Shown here: one piece after another, positions 37,619-46,977 of the stretch
Position numbering within the stretch: position 1 is the stretch's first letter
Layout of the letters: the number at the start of each line of letters is the position of its first letter
Source: Nitrincola schmidtii
GTDB lineage: Bacteria; Pseudomonadota; Gammaproteobacteria; Pseudomonadales; Balneatricaceae
Length of the DNA: 64,000 bases
Direction: 5' to 3'
Assembly (NCBI RefSeq): GCF_008973715.1
Contig: NZ_WBOL01000008.1
Location: forward strand, 62,001 to 126,000
Notes under the pieces: generated by a model
What the model saw: the letters and a program-made list of their open reading frames with translations, nothing else
What the model was told of the DNA's origin: nothing
Databases searched by the model: none
Translations under genes and position numbers: made by a program

Positions 37619-39010
37619 TTGAAAAATGACAGCCGTATCGTCTGGGACATGGAATTAATTAATCGTTACGATCTTTCTGGTCCACGTTACACCTCTTACC
37701 CGACCGCAGTTCAGTTTGATCCTGACTTATCATCCGCTGAATTGATGAACCAAGGTAAAGCGAGTGCTGATAAAAACTCCCCCTTGTCACTCTATGTTCA
37801 CATCCCTTTTTGTGCACATGTTTGCTACTACTGTGCCTGCAACAAAGTTATTACCCGTAATCGTGATCGTGCTCAACCTTATTTAGATACGGTTTATCGA
37901 GAGATGGAACAGCTGTCACAATGGTACAGTGATGATCGTATAGTTGATCAACTCCACTGGGGTGGTGGTACGCCGACCTTTATCAGCGATGAGCAGATGT
38001 TCGATTTGATGAATGCCTTACGTCGAAACTTTAATTTAAGAGATGACGATAAGGGCGATTACTCTATTGAAATTGACCCACGTGAAGCCAGTCCTGCCAC
38101 CATGGAGGTGCTGCGAAAAGCCGGATTTAACCGTATCAGTTTAGGCGTCCAAGACTTGGATCCTAAAGTCCAAGAGTCAGTCAATCGTGTGCAACCGCTT
38201 GAGCAAACTCAAGGAGTTCTGACTCAAGCCCGCCAGCTAGGCTTCAACTCCATCAACATGGATCTGATCTACGGTTTGCCACATCAAAGTATCGAGAGCT
38301 TCGATAAAACACTCGATGTCGTTATTGGCATGAGCCCTGACAGACTCTCGGTGTTCAATTACGCTCATTTACCCGATAGATTTAGATCGCAAAAGCATAT
38401 TAATCCAGCAGAACTTCCCTCTCCTGAGGTTAAGTTAGCGATCTTACAAAATACGATTAACAAACTACTCGATGCGGGTTATGTCTATATCGGCATGGAT
38501 CACTTTGCCAAGCCGGACGATAGTCTTGCATTAGCTCAAGCAGCAGGACAACTTCATCGAAACTTCCAAGGCTACACAACCCATGCCGATTGCGATCTTG
38601 TCGCCATGGGTGTTTCTGCCATCAGCCAAATCGGGCGTGTTTATTATCAAAATGAACATGACCTAGCGGCCTATACTCAAGCCGTCAATCAACAAAAACA
38701 CGCCATTCGCCGTGGTGTCTGCTTAAGCGATGATGATATTATTCGCGGCGCAGTCATTAATCAGCTAATTTGCCACTTTGAATTGGATCCAAGCCTGATT
38801 GAAAAACGTTTTGGAATTGTCTTTGCTGACTACTTTGCCGCAGAACAGTCTGAACTGTCTCAATTTGAAGCGGATGGATTAATTCAACGCAACCATGGCC
38901 AGATTCAAGTGACACCCGCAGGTAGATTGCTCATTCGACGTATCTGCATGGCGTTTGATGCATACATTCCAAAGCAGCAGCCGACTCGTGGATATTCTCG
39001 AATCATATAG
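37619..39010 (+). CDS. hemN: Oxygen-independent coproporphyrinogen III oxidase
   Basis: A radical SAM enzyme, 463 residues from the start chosen here, that converts coproporphyrinogen III to protoporphyrinogen IX without oxygen in haem synthesis. The cluster motif is CAHVCYYCAC, with Cys65, Cys69 and Cys72, and the GGGTP and GFNRISLGVQD segments follow. I start at TTG 37619 because a GAGG lies 8 bases upstream and the IVWDMELINRYD segment then aligns with the N-terminus of known HemN; ATG 37649 is the alternative. Some longer frames begin inside the upstream gene. It lies between the cco accessory genes and fnr, as in Pseudomonas, and would support haem production at low oxygen. Confidence 0.94.
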   Translation: MKNDSRIVWDMELINRYDLSGPRYTSYPTAVQFDPDLSSAELMNQGKASADKNSPLSLYVHIPFCAHVCYYCACNKVITRNRDRAQPYLDTVYREMEQLSQWYSDDRIVDQLHWGGGTPTFISDEQMFDLMNALRRNFNLRDDDKGDYSIEIDPREASPATMEVLRKAGFNRISLGVQDLDPKVQESVNRVQPLEQTQGVLTQARQLGFNSINMDLIYGLPHQSIESFDKTLDVVIGMSPDRLSVFNYAHLPDRFRSQKHINPAELPSPEVKLAILQNTINKLLDAGYVYIGMDHFAKPDDSLALAQAAGQLHRNFQGYTTHADCDLVAMGVSAISQIGRVYYQNEHDLAAYTQAVNQQKHAIRRGVCLSDDDIIRGAVINQLICHFELDPSLIEKRFGIVFADYFAAEQSELSQFEADGLIQRNHGQIQVTPAGRLLIRRICMAFDAYIPKQQPTRGYSRII

Positions 39011-39023
39011 GTTTAAACCTTAA

Positions 39024-39054
39024 GTGAAGGCTTGTTAAAACAATCAGCCTTCAC
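39024..39054. repeat. Inverted repeat after hemN
   Basis: GTGAAGGCT (39024-39032) pairs with AGCCTTCAC (39046-39054). The loop contains TGTT/AACA that could pair as well. No U-tract follows, so it may be a weak terminator or RNA-stabilising hairpin between hemN and fnr. Confidence 0.6.
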
Positions 39055-39116
39055 CTGCTCTATGAAATGTTACATAATGGGGCATACCCTAATTAGTTTG
39101 TGGGAAGGATCGGGAA

Positions 39117-39887
39117 ATGGAAGATAAAAATTTGTCTGGTAAAGTTCGTAGTCTCAAACAAGTACACTGCAGCACTTGTAGTTTGAGTTCACTTTGCCTT
39201 CCGGTTTCCCTAAACATGACTGAGATGCAACGTCTCGACACCATTATTGACAAAAGTCGTCCACTTAAGAAAGGTGATCACCTTTTCCGTCAAGGTGATA
39301 AGTTTGGCAGTGTTTATGCCATTCGAGCGGGCTCTGTAAAAAGCTACTGCATCACAGACGATGGCGACGAACAGATTACTGGATTCTTTTTTCCTGGTGA
39401 ACTGGTTGGGCTGAGTGCCTTAGATACATCGATATACCCTGTTTCCGCTAAAGTTCTTGAAACTACAACAGTTTGTGAAATTCCGTTTGAGCGTCTTGAT
39501 GATCTATCTAGCCATATGCCAGAACTGCGACGCCAAATTCTAAGAACCATGAGTAAAGAGATCTGTAACGATCAACAAATGATGATGCTGTTGGCAAAAA
39601 AGAATGCTGAACAACGTGTCGCCAGTTTTCTATTAAAGCTGTCACAACGTTTTCAAGAACGGGGCTATTCTGCCAGCCTATTTAGACTCTCTATGTCTCG
39701 TAACGAAATAGGTAACTATTTAGGTCTTGCCGTTGAAACCATCAGTCGTATTTTTACTCGCTTTCAAAGCCTTGAATTGATCCATGTCGATGGTAAAGAG
39801 GTAGAAATCCTGAATGCCGACAAACTACAAGAGCTATCTGGCGAACTGCAGGAAGTTGAGCGTTCTTGCAGTAAACAAGGACGTTAA
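39117..39887 (+). CDS. Oxygen-responsive transcription regulator Fnr/Anr
   Basis: A 256-residue CRP/FNR-family regulator that senses oxygen through a 4Fe-4S cluster. The N-terminal cysteines Cys18, Cys21 and Cys27 and the internal Cys120 match the four cluster ligands. The cNMP-like domain spans about residues 45-150, and the helix-turn-helix [20 protein letters not shown] carries Glu-x-x-Ser-Arg, the residues that read TTGAT half-sites. AAGGA precedes the ATG. It is the direct neighbour of hemN, as anr is in Pseudomonas. The name could be fnr or anr. The perfect Fnr box near ccoN is a likely target. Confidence 0.96.
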   Translation: MEDKNLSGKVRSLKQVHCSTCSLSSLCLPVSLNMTEMQRLDTIIDKSRPLKKGDHLFRQGDKFGSVYAIRAGSVKSYCITDDGDEQITGFFFPGELVGLSALDTSIYPVSAKVLETTTVCEIPFERLDDLSSHMPELRRQILRTMSKEICNDQQMMMLLAKKNAEQRVASFLLKLSQRFQERGYSASLFRLSMSRNEIGNYLGLAVETISRIFTRFQSLELIHVDGKEVEILNADKLQELSGELQEVERSCSKQGR

Positions 39888-39928
39888 TCACTCCTGTTTC
39901 TCTCCCGTTTTTTCTTTTGGAGACCTTA

Positions 39929-40471
39929 ATGTCTTACGATGAGTTTTACATAAAATCTGTCATACGCTCTATTCCCGATTGGCCCGAGCCTGGCGTTATT
40001 TTTCGTGATGTAACCACACTGTTCAAAGATCCTAAAGCGATGCGTATGGTCTGTGACGCTTTTATTCAACGTTACATGAACCAATCTATTACCCACATCG
40101 CATGCATTGATGCACGTGGTTTTATTTTTGGATCTATCGTTGCGTATCAACTAAACCTACCTTTAGTCCTAATTCGCAAAAAAGGTAAATTACCAGGCCA
40201 GACGATCAGCCAAGAGTACACCCTTGAATACGGCACTGCGGCAGTCGAAATTCAAACCGATGCGCTAAGTAAAGGAGATAAAGTTGTTGTATTTGACGAT
40301 TTAATCGCTACCGGTGGAACCCTGTTAGCAACCATCGCCTTAATTCACAAACTGGGTGCAGAGATACACGAAGTCGCCGCCTTAATCGATTTGCCCGACT
40401 TAATGGGATCGCAAAAAATTCAAGACAGCAATGTTCCTGTTTACAGTTTATTAGCTTACGAGGGTCTATAA
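39929..40471 (+). CDS. apt: Adenine phosphoribosyltransferase
   Basis: A 180-residue purine salvage enzyme that converts adenine and PRPP to AMP. The PRPP-binding loop VVVFDDLIATGGTLLA, the ARGFIFG loop and LIRKKGKLPG are clear. The chosen ATG follows GGAG at six bases; a TTG four codons upstream is less likely. It is 41 bases after fnr and 4 bases before rdgC. Confidence 0.96.
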   Translation: MSYDEFYIKSVIRSIPDWPEPGVIFRDVTTLFKDPKAMRMVCDAFIQRYMNQSITHIACIDARGFIFGSIVAYQLNLPLVLIRKKGKLPGQTISQEYTLEYGTAAVEIQTDALSKGDKVVVFDDLIATGGTLLATIALIHKLGAEIHEVAALIDLPDLMGSQKIQDSNVPVYSLLAYEGL

Positions 40472-40475
40472 GCAG

Positions 40476-41387
40476 ATGAATAGCTTTAAAAATCTGCTTT
40501 GCTATCGCTTTCAACCCAGTGATGACTTTACCCCCGAGCAACTTGAAGAACGACTACAAAAGCACCCTTTTACCCCTTGCGGGCGAAATGAACTGCAACG
40601 AACAGGCTGGATATCACCCTGCTTCTTCTCTGACAATCTTGTTTTCAGTAGCAGTGGTTATCACCTTATCTCTTTATTAAAAGAGGAGCGAATTCTTCCT
40701 GGCAGTGTTGTTAGAGATGAAGTACAAATTCGTGTTAATAAGATTGAAGCGGATGAAGCTCGCAAAGTTTACAAAAAAGAGAAAGACCAAATTAAAGATG
40801 AGGTCATACAAGAACTGCTTCCTCGTGCTTTTTCCAAACGCCAATCAACCCGCGCTTTGATCATGCCATCAGAGGGCTGGATCATCATTGATGCCAGCAG
40901 TTTTAACCGTGGAGAGTTGCTGCTAAACGAATTAAGAGAAGCTCTAGGGTCTTTGAAGGTTCGTCCGTTAAATGTTAACCAAGCTCCTGCCAGTGTCATG
41001 ACCTCATGGCTTCAAGATGAACATCAAATTCCTACTGGCTTTGAGATTGGTGACGAGTGTGAATTACGCGACACCTCTGCTGAAGGTGGTGTCATTCGAA
41101 TCAAAGGTCAGCCGCTTCACAGTGACGAGATAGTGGCACATCTAGAAACGATGCAAGTGACTCGACTATCGATTACTTGGGAAGCACAGTTAGAGTTTTT
41201 ATTCCATGCAGACCTAAGTCTTCATCGTTTAAAGTTAAATGCAGACTATGCTGATCAGCTTGAGCAAGATCGTCCAGAAGATGAAATTGCAGACTTCGAT
41301 GCTGCAGTAACTCGAACAGGACTGGAGATGACTCGCTTACTCCCAGCGCTTATTGAGTGCTTTGGCGGCGAGCCTGTTTCGGAATAG
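40476..41387 (+). CDS. rdgC: Recombination-associated protein RdgC
   Basis: A 303-residue nucleoid-associated protein. It begins FKNLLCYRF and has the RdgC blocks FTPCGRNELQRTGWISP, then RLSITWEAQLEFLFHADLSLHRLK near the C-terminus. The family forms a dimeric ring around double-stranded DNA and can inhibit RecA. Length is normal. It lies four bases after apt; no clear ribosome-binding site is visible, suggesting translational coupling. It precedes queE by two bases. Confidence 0.94.
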   Translation: MNSFKNLLCYRFQPSDDFTPEQLEERLQKHPFTPCGRNELQRTGWISPCFFSDNLVFSSSGYHLISLLKEERILPGSVVRDEVQIRVNKIEADEARKVYKKEKDQIKDEVIQELLPRAFSKRQSTRALIMPSEGWIIIDASSFNRGELLLNELREALGSLKVRPLNVNQAPASVMTSWLQDEHQIPTGFEIGDECELRDTSAEGGVIRIKGQPLHSDEIVAHLETMQVTRLSITWEAQLEFLFHADLSLHRLKLNADYADQLEQDRPEDEIADFDAAVTRTGLEMTRLLPALIECFGGEPVSE

Positions 41388-41389
41388 CC

Positions 41390-42022
41390 ATGTATAGTAT
41401 CAAAGAAGCTTTTTACACCCTTCAAGGAGAAGGCGCACATGCTGGTCGACCGGCCATCTTCTGTCGCTTTACTGGCTGCAATCTCTGGTCAGGTCGTGAA
41501 GAAGATCGTGCCAAAGCCGTGTGTAACTTCTGCGATACTGACTTTATAGGCACCGATGGTCAAAATGGTGGGAAATTCCCCACTCCTGAAGCCTTAGTAG
41601 CTCACCTCAAGAGATTTTGGCCGGCTGCTAATTCAACGCCGCCCTATGTAGTCTGTACCGGTGGTGAACCTGCCTTACAACTCGATCAAGCGCTGGTTGA
41701 TACACTTCATGCTAAAGGATTTATCATTGCGATAGAAACCAATGGCACAAAACCTCTTCCAAAAGGAATCGACTGGATCTGCGTCAGCCCTAAAGCTGAC
41801 GCCAAGATCATGATTACTGAGGGAAATGAGCTAAAACTGGTGTATCCGCAACAATTAGCCCTGCCAGAACAGTTTATCAACATGCAGTTTGAGCACTTTT
41901 ATCTGCAACCTTTAGATGGTCAGCATGCTGATCGGTCTTTGCGCGACTGTGTTGAATACTGCTTACAAAATCCGCAATGGAAATTGAGCTTACAAACTCA
42001 CAAAATTATTGGCATCGACTAG
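41390..42022 (+). CDS. queE: 7-carboxy-7-deazaguanine synthase
   Basis: A 210-residue radical SAM enzyme in the queuosine pathway that forms the 7-deazaguanine core from 6-carboxytetrahydropterin. The opening FYTLQGEGAHAGRPAIFCRFTGCNLW holds the first cysteines and CNFCDTDF the remaining cluster ligands; VCTGGEPALQ follows. The cluster has a 14-residue-class spacing, as in the gammaproteobacterial type. I start at the ATG two bases after the rdgC stop rather than an earlier in-frame start inside rdgC. No other que genes are adjacent. Confidence 0.94.
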   Translation: MYSIKEAFYTLQGEGAHAGRPAIFCRFTGCNLWSGREEDRAKAVCNFCDTDFIGTDGQNGGKFPTPEALVAHLKRFWPAANSTPPYVVCTGGEPALQLDQALVDTLHAKGFIIAIETNGTKPLPKGIDWICVSPKADAKIMITEGNELKLVYPQQLALPEQFINMQFEHFYLQPLDGQHADRSLRDCVEYCLQNPQWKLSLQTHKIIGID

Positions 42023-42038
42023 CCTTCATGCAACCTTG

Positions 42039-42932
42039 TTAACCTAGTGTTTCGCTACGTGACAGTGATCGAGTAAAAATCTCTCGGTTACGCCAAGCAA
42101 TCAGTAACAAGGCTGGAATTTGCATTAGCACACCATAAACCAACGCGCTGGCGGACATCTCAGGACTTTGCAACAAAGTACTGGTCACTAACAGCGCCGT
42201 TCCTGCATTCTGTAATCCAACCTCCACCAACAGCGTGACCTGTTTAGCCTCGGACAAGCCGGCCAAACGAGCGACAACATAGCCTAACATCATGGCAGCA
42301 AGCACTAAGGACAACACAGGCAGCGCTAATTGAGGCAAGACGAGCATCAATCGAGACCAACTGGTCACGACTAATAGCACCACCGTCATTAACATTAAAA
42401 TTAAAGCTAAGGATCGACAAAAGCCTCGAACTTTCAAGTTAATCTCGGGAAAAATATGACCAAAGAGCATTCCAATACTCACTGGCAATAGCGTAATAAG
42501 CAGCATTTGTATGATGGTTTGCATGACCGGAAAGTCGATCTGAGCCGAGCCCATCGACAAGGCTTGAAACACAACAACAGCTAACAGAGGCAAGGTAAAA
42601 GGAACAATAACACTATTCAAGGCGGTTAAGGAGACTGACAATGCTGTGTCTCCTTTCGCCAATAACGTTATAGCGTTGGATGTAGCGCCACCCGGAGCCA
42701 GGGTCAAGATCATCAGTCCTGCCGCCAACAACAGTGGTAAATTATAAAGTTGAATGATAATCCAACCTAATAGTGGCAAACACACTAACTGAGCCAACAT
42801 GCCCACGACTATCGCTTTCGGTTGCGTGAAGACTCTTTGGAAATCGAGCACCTTTAGAGACATTCCGACACTCAACATAATAATGAAAAGTGCAAGAGGT
42901 AAAAAAACTTGGCTAACAAGTGTTGCTTGCAT
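42039..42932 (-). CDS. Bile acid:sodium symporter family protein
   Basis: A 297-residue membrane protein with about nine hydrophobic helices, resembling the BASS/SBF family. Characteristic segments include LAPGGATSNAITLLAKGDTALSVSL (first crossover region) and EVGLQNAGTALLV (second crossover), where sodium sites lie in known structures. Substrates vary widely (bile acids, pantothenate, other organic anions), so the transported compound is unknown. It is convergent with queE by 16 bases and divergent from the CDF gene. Confidence 0.9.
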   Translation of the reverse strand: MQATLVSQVFLPLALFIIMLSVGMSLKVLDFQRVFTQPKAIVVGMLAQLVCLPLLGWIIIQLYNLPLLLAAGLMILTLAPGGATSNAITLLAKGDTALSVSLTALNSVIVPFTLPLLAVVVFQALSMGSAQIDFPVMQTIIQMLLITLLPVSIGMLFGHIFPEINLKVRGFCRSLALILMLMTVVLLVVTSWSRLMLVLPQLALPVLSLVLAAMMLGYVVARLAGLSEAKQVTLLVEVGLQNAGTALLVTSTLLQSPEMSASALVYGVLMQIPALLLIAWRNREIFTRSLSRSETLG

Positions 42933-43420
42933 TGCTCACATTCCTATGAACCGAATTGATAAAGACCAGTCTAACAAATGTAGTTTTAAATTGCTGCAAC
43001 GCAATATAACCGTTAGATTTTTTCGTTGTGGATACTCGAATTAATCTCCAGAAGCCCCAGCTCATCTAGGCTCTGACAGCCTACCCACAACTTCTGTGGA
43101 TAACCCTGTGCAAAGAGCGGCGATAACTCTAAATTCACCCCGTTTTTACACGCCATTCCTTAGATTGGTTATTTTTTAACCAGCTATTTTATACGATATA
43201 AATCAATTAGTTATATAAAAACAAGCTGCTTGGATCGGTTTTTCCGGATTACTATTTTGATTTTTTCCGGATTGTTGAAATCTTTTCAGTGTCAAGCCTT
43301 AAAAGCAAGGTTATTCACATTTTATTTCAATTTTAAGTCTTGTATGTTTCCAAATATTCAAGATAGCCACCTGCTACTTGGCACGATAGAATAGTCTCTT
43401 TATATCTTTAGGTTTGGGCA
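42933..43420. other. 488-base gap with DnaA-box-like sites
   Basis: This gap lies between divergent transporter genes. On the minus strand TTATCCACA occurs as TGTGGATAA at 43095-43103, a perfect DnaA box. TTATTCACA at 43311-43319 fits TTATNCACA, and TGTGGATAC at 43027-43035 differs from the box in one base. Around 43170-43220 the sequence is very AT-rich and includes the inverted repeat TGGTTA/TAACCA. TTTTTCCGGATT occurs twice, at 43239-43250 and 43262-43273. No small gene or RNA was recognised. I do not claim an origin: dnaA, dnaN, mnmG, parA and parB are not adjacent. Confidence 0.5.
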
Positions 43421-44584
43421 ATGCAACATAAAGCAACTGATCGTAAAGCAGCAGCACAACGCATCAGTATTATCGGCGCCATCGTCAACGCAGTGATGAG
43501 CGTGCTTAAAATTGTGGGAGGCATACTAACGGGCTCTGCAGCCTTAGTCGCAGATGGTTTTCATTCCCTATCGGATGTCGCTACCGATCTGATGGTCGTG
43601 TTTCTAGTAGGCTTTTCACATAAAAAGCCTGATGAAGAGCATCCCTGGGGTCATGGCCGATTTGAAACAGTCGGTACGGTATTACTTGCCGTCATTTTGT
43701 TATTAGTCGCTGGCTTCATGACATGGGACAGTCTTAAACTACTTTTTTCAGGAGAGATCCCTGCCCCTCCTGCTTGGCCAGCTCTATTGATTGCGGCTGG
43801 ATCTATCTTGGCTAATGAGGTTTTATTTTTCTACACCTTAAAAGTAGGTAAAGAAAATCAATCCAATCTGATTATTGCCAACGCTTGGCATCACAGGACA
43901 GATTCACTGTCTTCTGTGGTGGTGCTTGTTGCACTTGCGGGCGCAATCATGGGTGTCTGGTGGCTGGATGCACTTGCCGCTGTGCTCGTGGCACTGCTGA
44001 TTGCAAAGATAGGTATCGACTTACTATTAAAAAGTTTAGCTGAGTTGGTTGATACCGGATTGCCAGCAGAGCGCGTAGAAGCCCTTGAAAAGACTGCTCG
44101 CTCTATTGAAGGGGTTATCAACGTTCATCATGTTAGAACTCGCCTAATGGGCGGACAGAGCCTTTTAGAGATGCACCTGCAAGTTGCTCCGCATACTACC
44201 GCATCAGAAGGTCACTATATTGGCGACAATGTCTGCAATGCTTTAAAAGAAGAATTCGATGATATCAGTTATATCATCTATCACATTGATACCTATGATG
44301 ATGAAAAACTGATTGAGAATGGCTTACCACGACTGCAAAGCCGTCAACAGATTAAAGATTTGTTGGATAGCAGCTTAAAAACAAACTTTGGACTGATTCC
44401 AGACTATCAAATGATGCTTTTTTATGCACCTAGCAGCCTAGAAGTCGAGATAAAGTTAACCGCATCAGGTATATCCGCGATTGAAGAAAAGCAAATCAGC
44501 TTATCTTCGATCCAGCAGCACCTCGAAGAGACGCTACTGGAGATAAAAGGATTTAGAAAGTTAACGCTTTGGCTACCGGCATGA
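43421..44584 (+). CDS. Cation diffusion facilitator metal exporter
   Basis: A 387-residue CDF transporter with about six membrane helices and a C-terminal cytosolic domain. Metal-site motifs are visible: LVADGFHSLSDVATD in helix 2 (Asp and His/Asp pair) and HHRTDSLSSV in helix 5. The pattern Asp...Asp/His-x-x-x-Asp suggests zinc, iron or manganese export, but the metal cannot be fixed by eye. The C-terminal part is longer than in the 300-residue FieF type. No regulator gene is adjacent. Confidence 0.9.
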   Translation: MQHKATDRKAAAQRISIIGAIVNAVMSVLKIVGGILTGSAALVADGFHSLSDVATDLMVVFLVGFSHKKPDEEHPWGHGRFETVGTVLLAVILLLVAGFMTWDSLKLLFSGEIPAPPAWPALLIAAGSILANEVLFFYTLKVGKENQSNLIIANAWHHRTDSLSSVVVLVALAGAIMGVWWLDALAAVLVALLIAKIGIDLLLKSLAELVDTGLPAERVEALEKTARSIEGVINVHHVRTRLMGGQSLLEMHLQVAPHTTASEGHYIGDNVCNALKEEFDDISYIIYHIDTYDDEKLIENGLPRLQSRQQIKDLLDSSLKTNFGLIPDYQMMLFYAPSSLEVEIKLTASGISAIEEKQISLSSIQQHLEETLLEIKGFRKLTLWLPA

Positions 44585-44603
44585 AGATCAGCAGCGGTCG
44601 TCA

Positions 44604-45965
44604 TTAATAGCTACGTGACGGTTCTCGCATGGTCACAAACTCTTCTGCAGCCGTTGGATGGATACCAATGGTTGCATCGAAGGTTGCTTTAGTGGCTCCT
44701 GCTTTCAACGCAACCGCGATGCCTTGAATAATTTCACCGGCATCAGCACCCACCATATGCACGCCGACGACTTTGTCGTTGCTGCGATCAACCAGTAGCT
44801 TCATCAAGGTGCGCTCTTCGCTACCACTGAGGGTATGCTTCATCGATCTAAACTCAGAACGATACACATCTAACTGCGGGTAACGCTTAATTGCGTCCTC
44901 TTCCGTCAAGCCTACTGTACCGATATTAGGTTGAGAAAAAACGGCCGTTGGAATTAACTCGTAATCAACAGGCGGGCTACCTTTTCCATATAAGGACCTG
45001 ACTAATGCCATACCCTCAGCCAAGGCAACAGGGGTTAATTGAACACGATCAATGACATCTCCCACCGCATAGATTGAAGGTATTGAGGTTTGATACTGTT
45101 CATTCACTGAAATCGCGCCATTGTTAGCCAATGCCACACCGACCGTTTCCAACCCTAAACCTTCTGTTTTAGGTACTCTGCCTGTGGCATACATGACTTG
45201 ATCTGCAAGCTCTGTTTGACCATCGATAAACACAACCTTTAACCGCCCATCTGAATGCTTCTCAATTGAGGCAATTTCAGTATTAAAGCGAAGCTTAACG
45301 CCTTTTTTGGCAACTTCTTGTGCGGTAAATTCGCGAACTTCTTGATCAAAACCTTTTAAGAACAGTGCACCACGATGAACGAGATGGGTATCACACCCCA
45401 AGCCTGCAAAAATACCGGCGAACTCAATAGCGATGTATCCTCCACCGACCACGATAACTCGCTTAGGAAAGGTTTCTAAATCAAATACCTCATTGGATGA
45501 GATGATGTGCTCAGCTCCAGGAATATCCGGTACAAATGGCCAACCACCTACAGCAACCAGTATCCGCTCTGCAGAGAATGTCTTATCGCCAACCTGCACA
45601 GACTGTGGGCCAGAGATTACAGCCCTTCCATCCATCAAGGTACAACCGGAGTTCACTAATAAATTGCGGTAAATTTCATTTAAGCGAGAAATTTCTTTGG
45701 TCTTATTATCACGTAGCGTCGGCCAATCAAAATTAGTACCTTGAGTGGTTAATCCGAAACCCGCTGCCTCAGAGAAAGATTCTGCATATTGAGAAGCATA
45801 TACGTAAAGTTTCTTAGGCACGCATCCCACATTAACACAGGTTCCGCCAAGATAACGTTCTTCAGCAATACCGACACGAACGCCCATGGCTGCAGCCATT
45901 CGTGCGGCGCGGACACCGCCCGACCCTGCACCAATGACAAATAGATCAAAATCAAATTTGCTCAC
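44604..45965 (-). CDS. gorA: Glutathione-disulfide reductase
   Basis: A 453-residue FAD enzyme that reduces glutathione disulfide with NADPH. It has the FAD-binding [14 protein letters not shown], the redox pair [18 protein letters not shown]-binding [17 protein letters not shown] and the C-terminal [14 protein letters not shown] with the catalytic His. All are intact. It starts with GTG; AAGGAG precedes it. It is convergent with the CDF gene. The length and the C-terminus fit the alpha/gammaproteobacterial GorA type. Confidence 0.96.
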   Translation of the reverse strand: MSKFDFDLFVIGAGSGGVRAARMAAAMGVRVGIAEERYLGGTCVNVGCVPKKLYVYASQYAESFSEAAGFGLTTQGTNFDWPTLRDNKTKEISRLNEIYRNLLVNSGCTLMDGRAVISGPQSVQVGDKTFSAERILVAVGGWPFVPDIPGAEHIISSNEVFDLETFPKRVIVVGGGYIAIEFAGIFAGLGCDTHLVHRGALFLKGFDQEVREFTAQEVAKKGVKLRFNTEIASIEKHSDGRLKVVFIDGQTELADQVMYATGRVPKTEGLGLETVGVALANNGAISVNEQYQTSIPSIYAVGDVIDRVQLTPVALAEGMALVRSLYGKGSPPVDYELIPTAVFSQPNIGTVGLTEEDAIKRYPQLDVYRSEFRSMKHTLSGSEERTLMKLLVDRSNDKVVGVHMVGADAGEIIQGIAVALKAGATKATFDATIGIHPTAAEEFVTMREPSRSY

Positions 45966-46152
45966 CTGAAACTCCTTGCTCGCTATTCACTATGCGATAA
46001 GGATACACCCTATAGCAGGGTTGTGACTAATCGAACCAGACTAAATATCGGATTAATAAAGACTATCAAACAAATATGCTGATTCGATTTGCTGAACTGC
46101 CGCTAGCCTTTTAGAATGAAGCATCATTTAGATAATCCTAAGAGAGTTTTTC

Positions 46153-46968
46153 ATGAAATTGGTTTCGTTCAACACCAACAGTATTCGTATGCGCTTGCAT
46201 CAACTTGAAGCCCTGATTGCAACTCATCAACCTGATGTGATTGGCATCCAAGAAACCAAGGTCACCGATCAAGACTTCCCCATCGCAGAGATTGAAGCCC
46301 TTGGATATCATGCCTATTTTCATGGTCAGAAGACGCACTATGGGGTTTGTTTATTATCTAAAAAGCCTGCGTTAAGTATTCAAAAAGGCTTTCCTGATGA
46401 TGACGAAACAGCTCAAAAACGTCTGATTATTGGTGAGTTTATGAGTGACTCGGGTAAACCTTACACACTCATTAATGGCTACTTCCCACAAGGCGAAAAT
46501 ATCACTCACGAGATTAAGTTTCCCGCCAAACGTAAGTTTTATGCGGATCTATTAAGGTTATTAAATGAGCAGTACTCAGCAGATCAACCCTTAGTGGTGA
46601 TGGGAGACTTAAATATCTCTGCAGAAGATAGTGATATCGGTATTGGCGAACCCAACCGCTTACGCTGGTTAAAAACGGGGAAAACCAGCTTTCAGCCTGA
46701 AGAACGTGAATGGCTATCACACTTACATGCATGGGGATTAAAAGATACCTATCGTAAAATCCACCCCACCAAAAACGATAAATTCAGCTGGTTTGATTAT
46801 CGCAGCAAAGGGTTTGAAGACGACCCTAAGCGAGGACTGAGAATCGACGCCATTCTAACCACTGATGTACTCACTCAGTGCTGCACCGACAGTGATATAG
46901 ATTATGAAGTCAGAGGCATGACCAAACCTTCCGATCATGCCCCCGTTTGGTCTGCCTTTGACTATTAA
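46153..46968 (+). CDS. xthA: Exodeoxyribonuclease III
   Basis: A 271-residue AP endonuclease/3'-phosphatase for base excision repair. The metal-dependent fold is shown by the start KLVSFNTNSIRMRLHQL, QETKVTDQDFP with the metal-binding Glu, GDLNISAEDSD, and the C-terminal DHAPVW with the catalytic Asp-His. Length matches XthA. Its ATG follows AGAGAG. It is convergent with the UspE-type gene across 9 bases. Confidence 0.95.
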   Translation: MKLVSFNTNSIRMRLHQLEALIATHQPDVIGIQETKVTDQDFPIAEIEALGYHAYFHGQKTHYGVCLLSKKPALSIQKGFPDDDETAQKRLIIGEFMSDSGKPYTLINGYFPQGENITHEIKFPAKRKFYADLLRLLNEQYSADQPLVVMGDLNISAEDSDIGIGEPNRLRWLKTGKTSFQPEEREWLSHLHAWGLKDTYRKIHPTKNDKFSWFDYRSKGFEDDPKRGLRIDAILTTDVLTQCCTDSDIDYEVRGMTKPSDHAPVWSAFDY

Positions 46969-46977
46969 GATTTAGAC

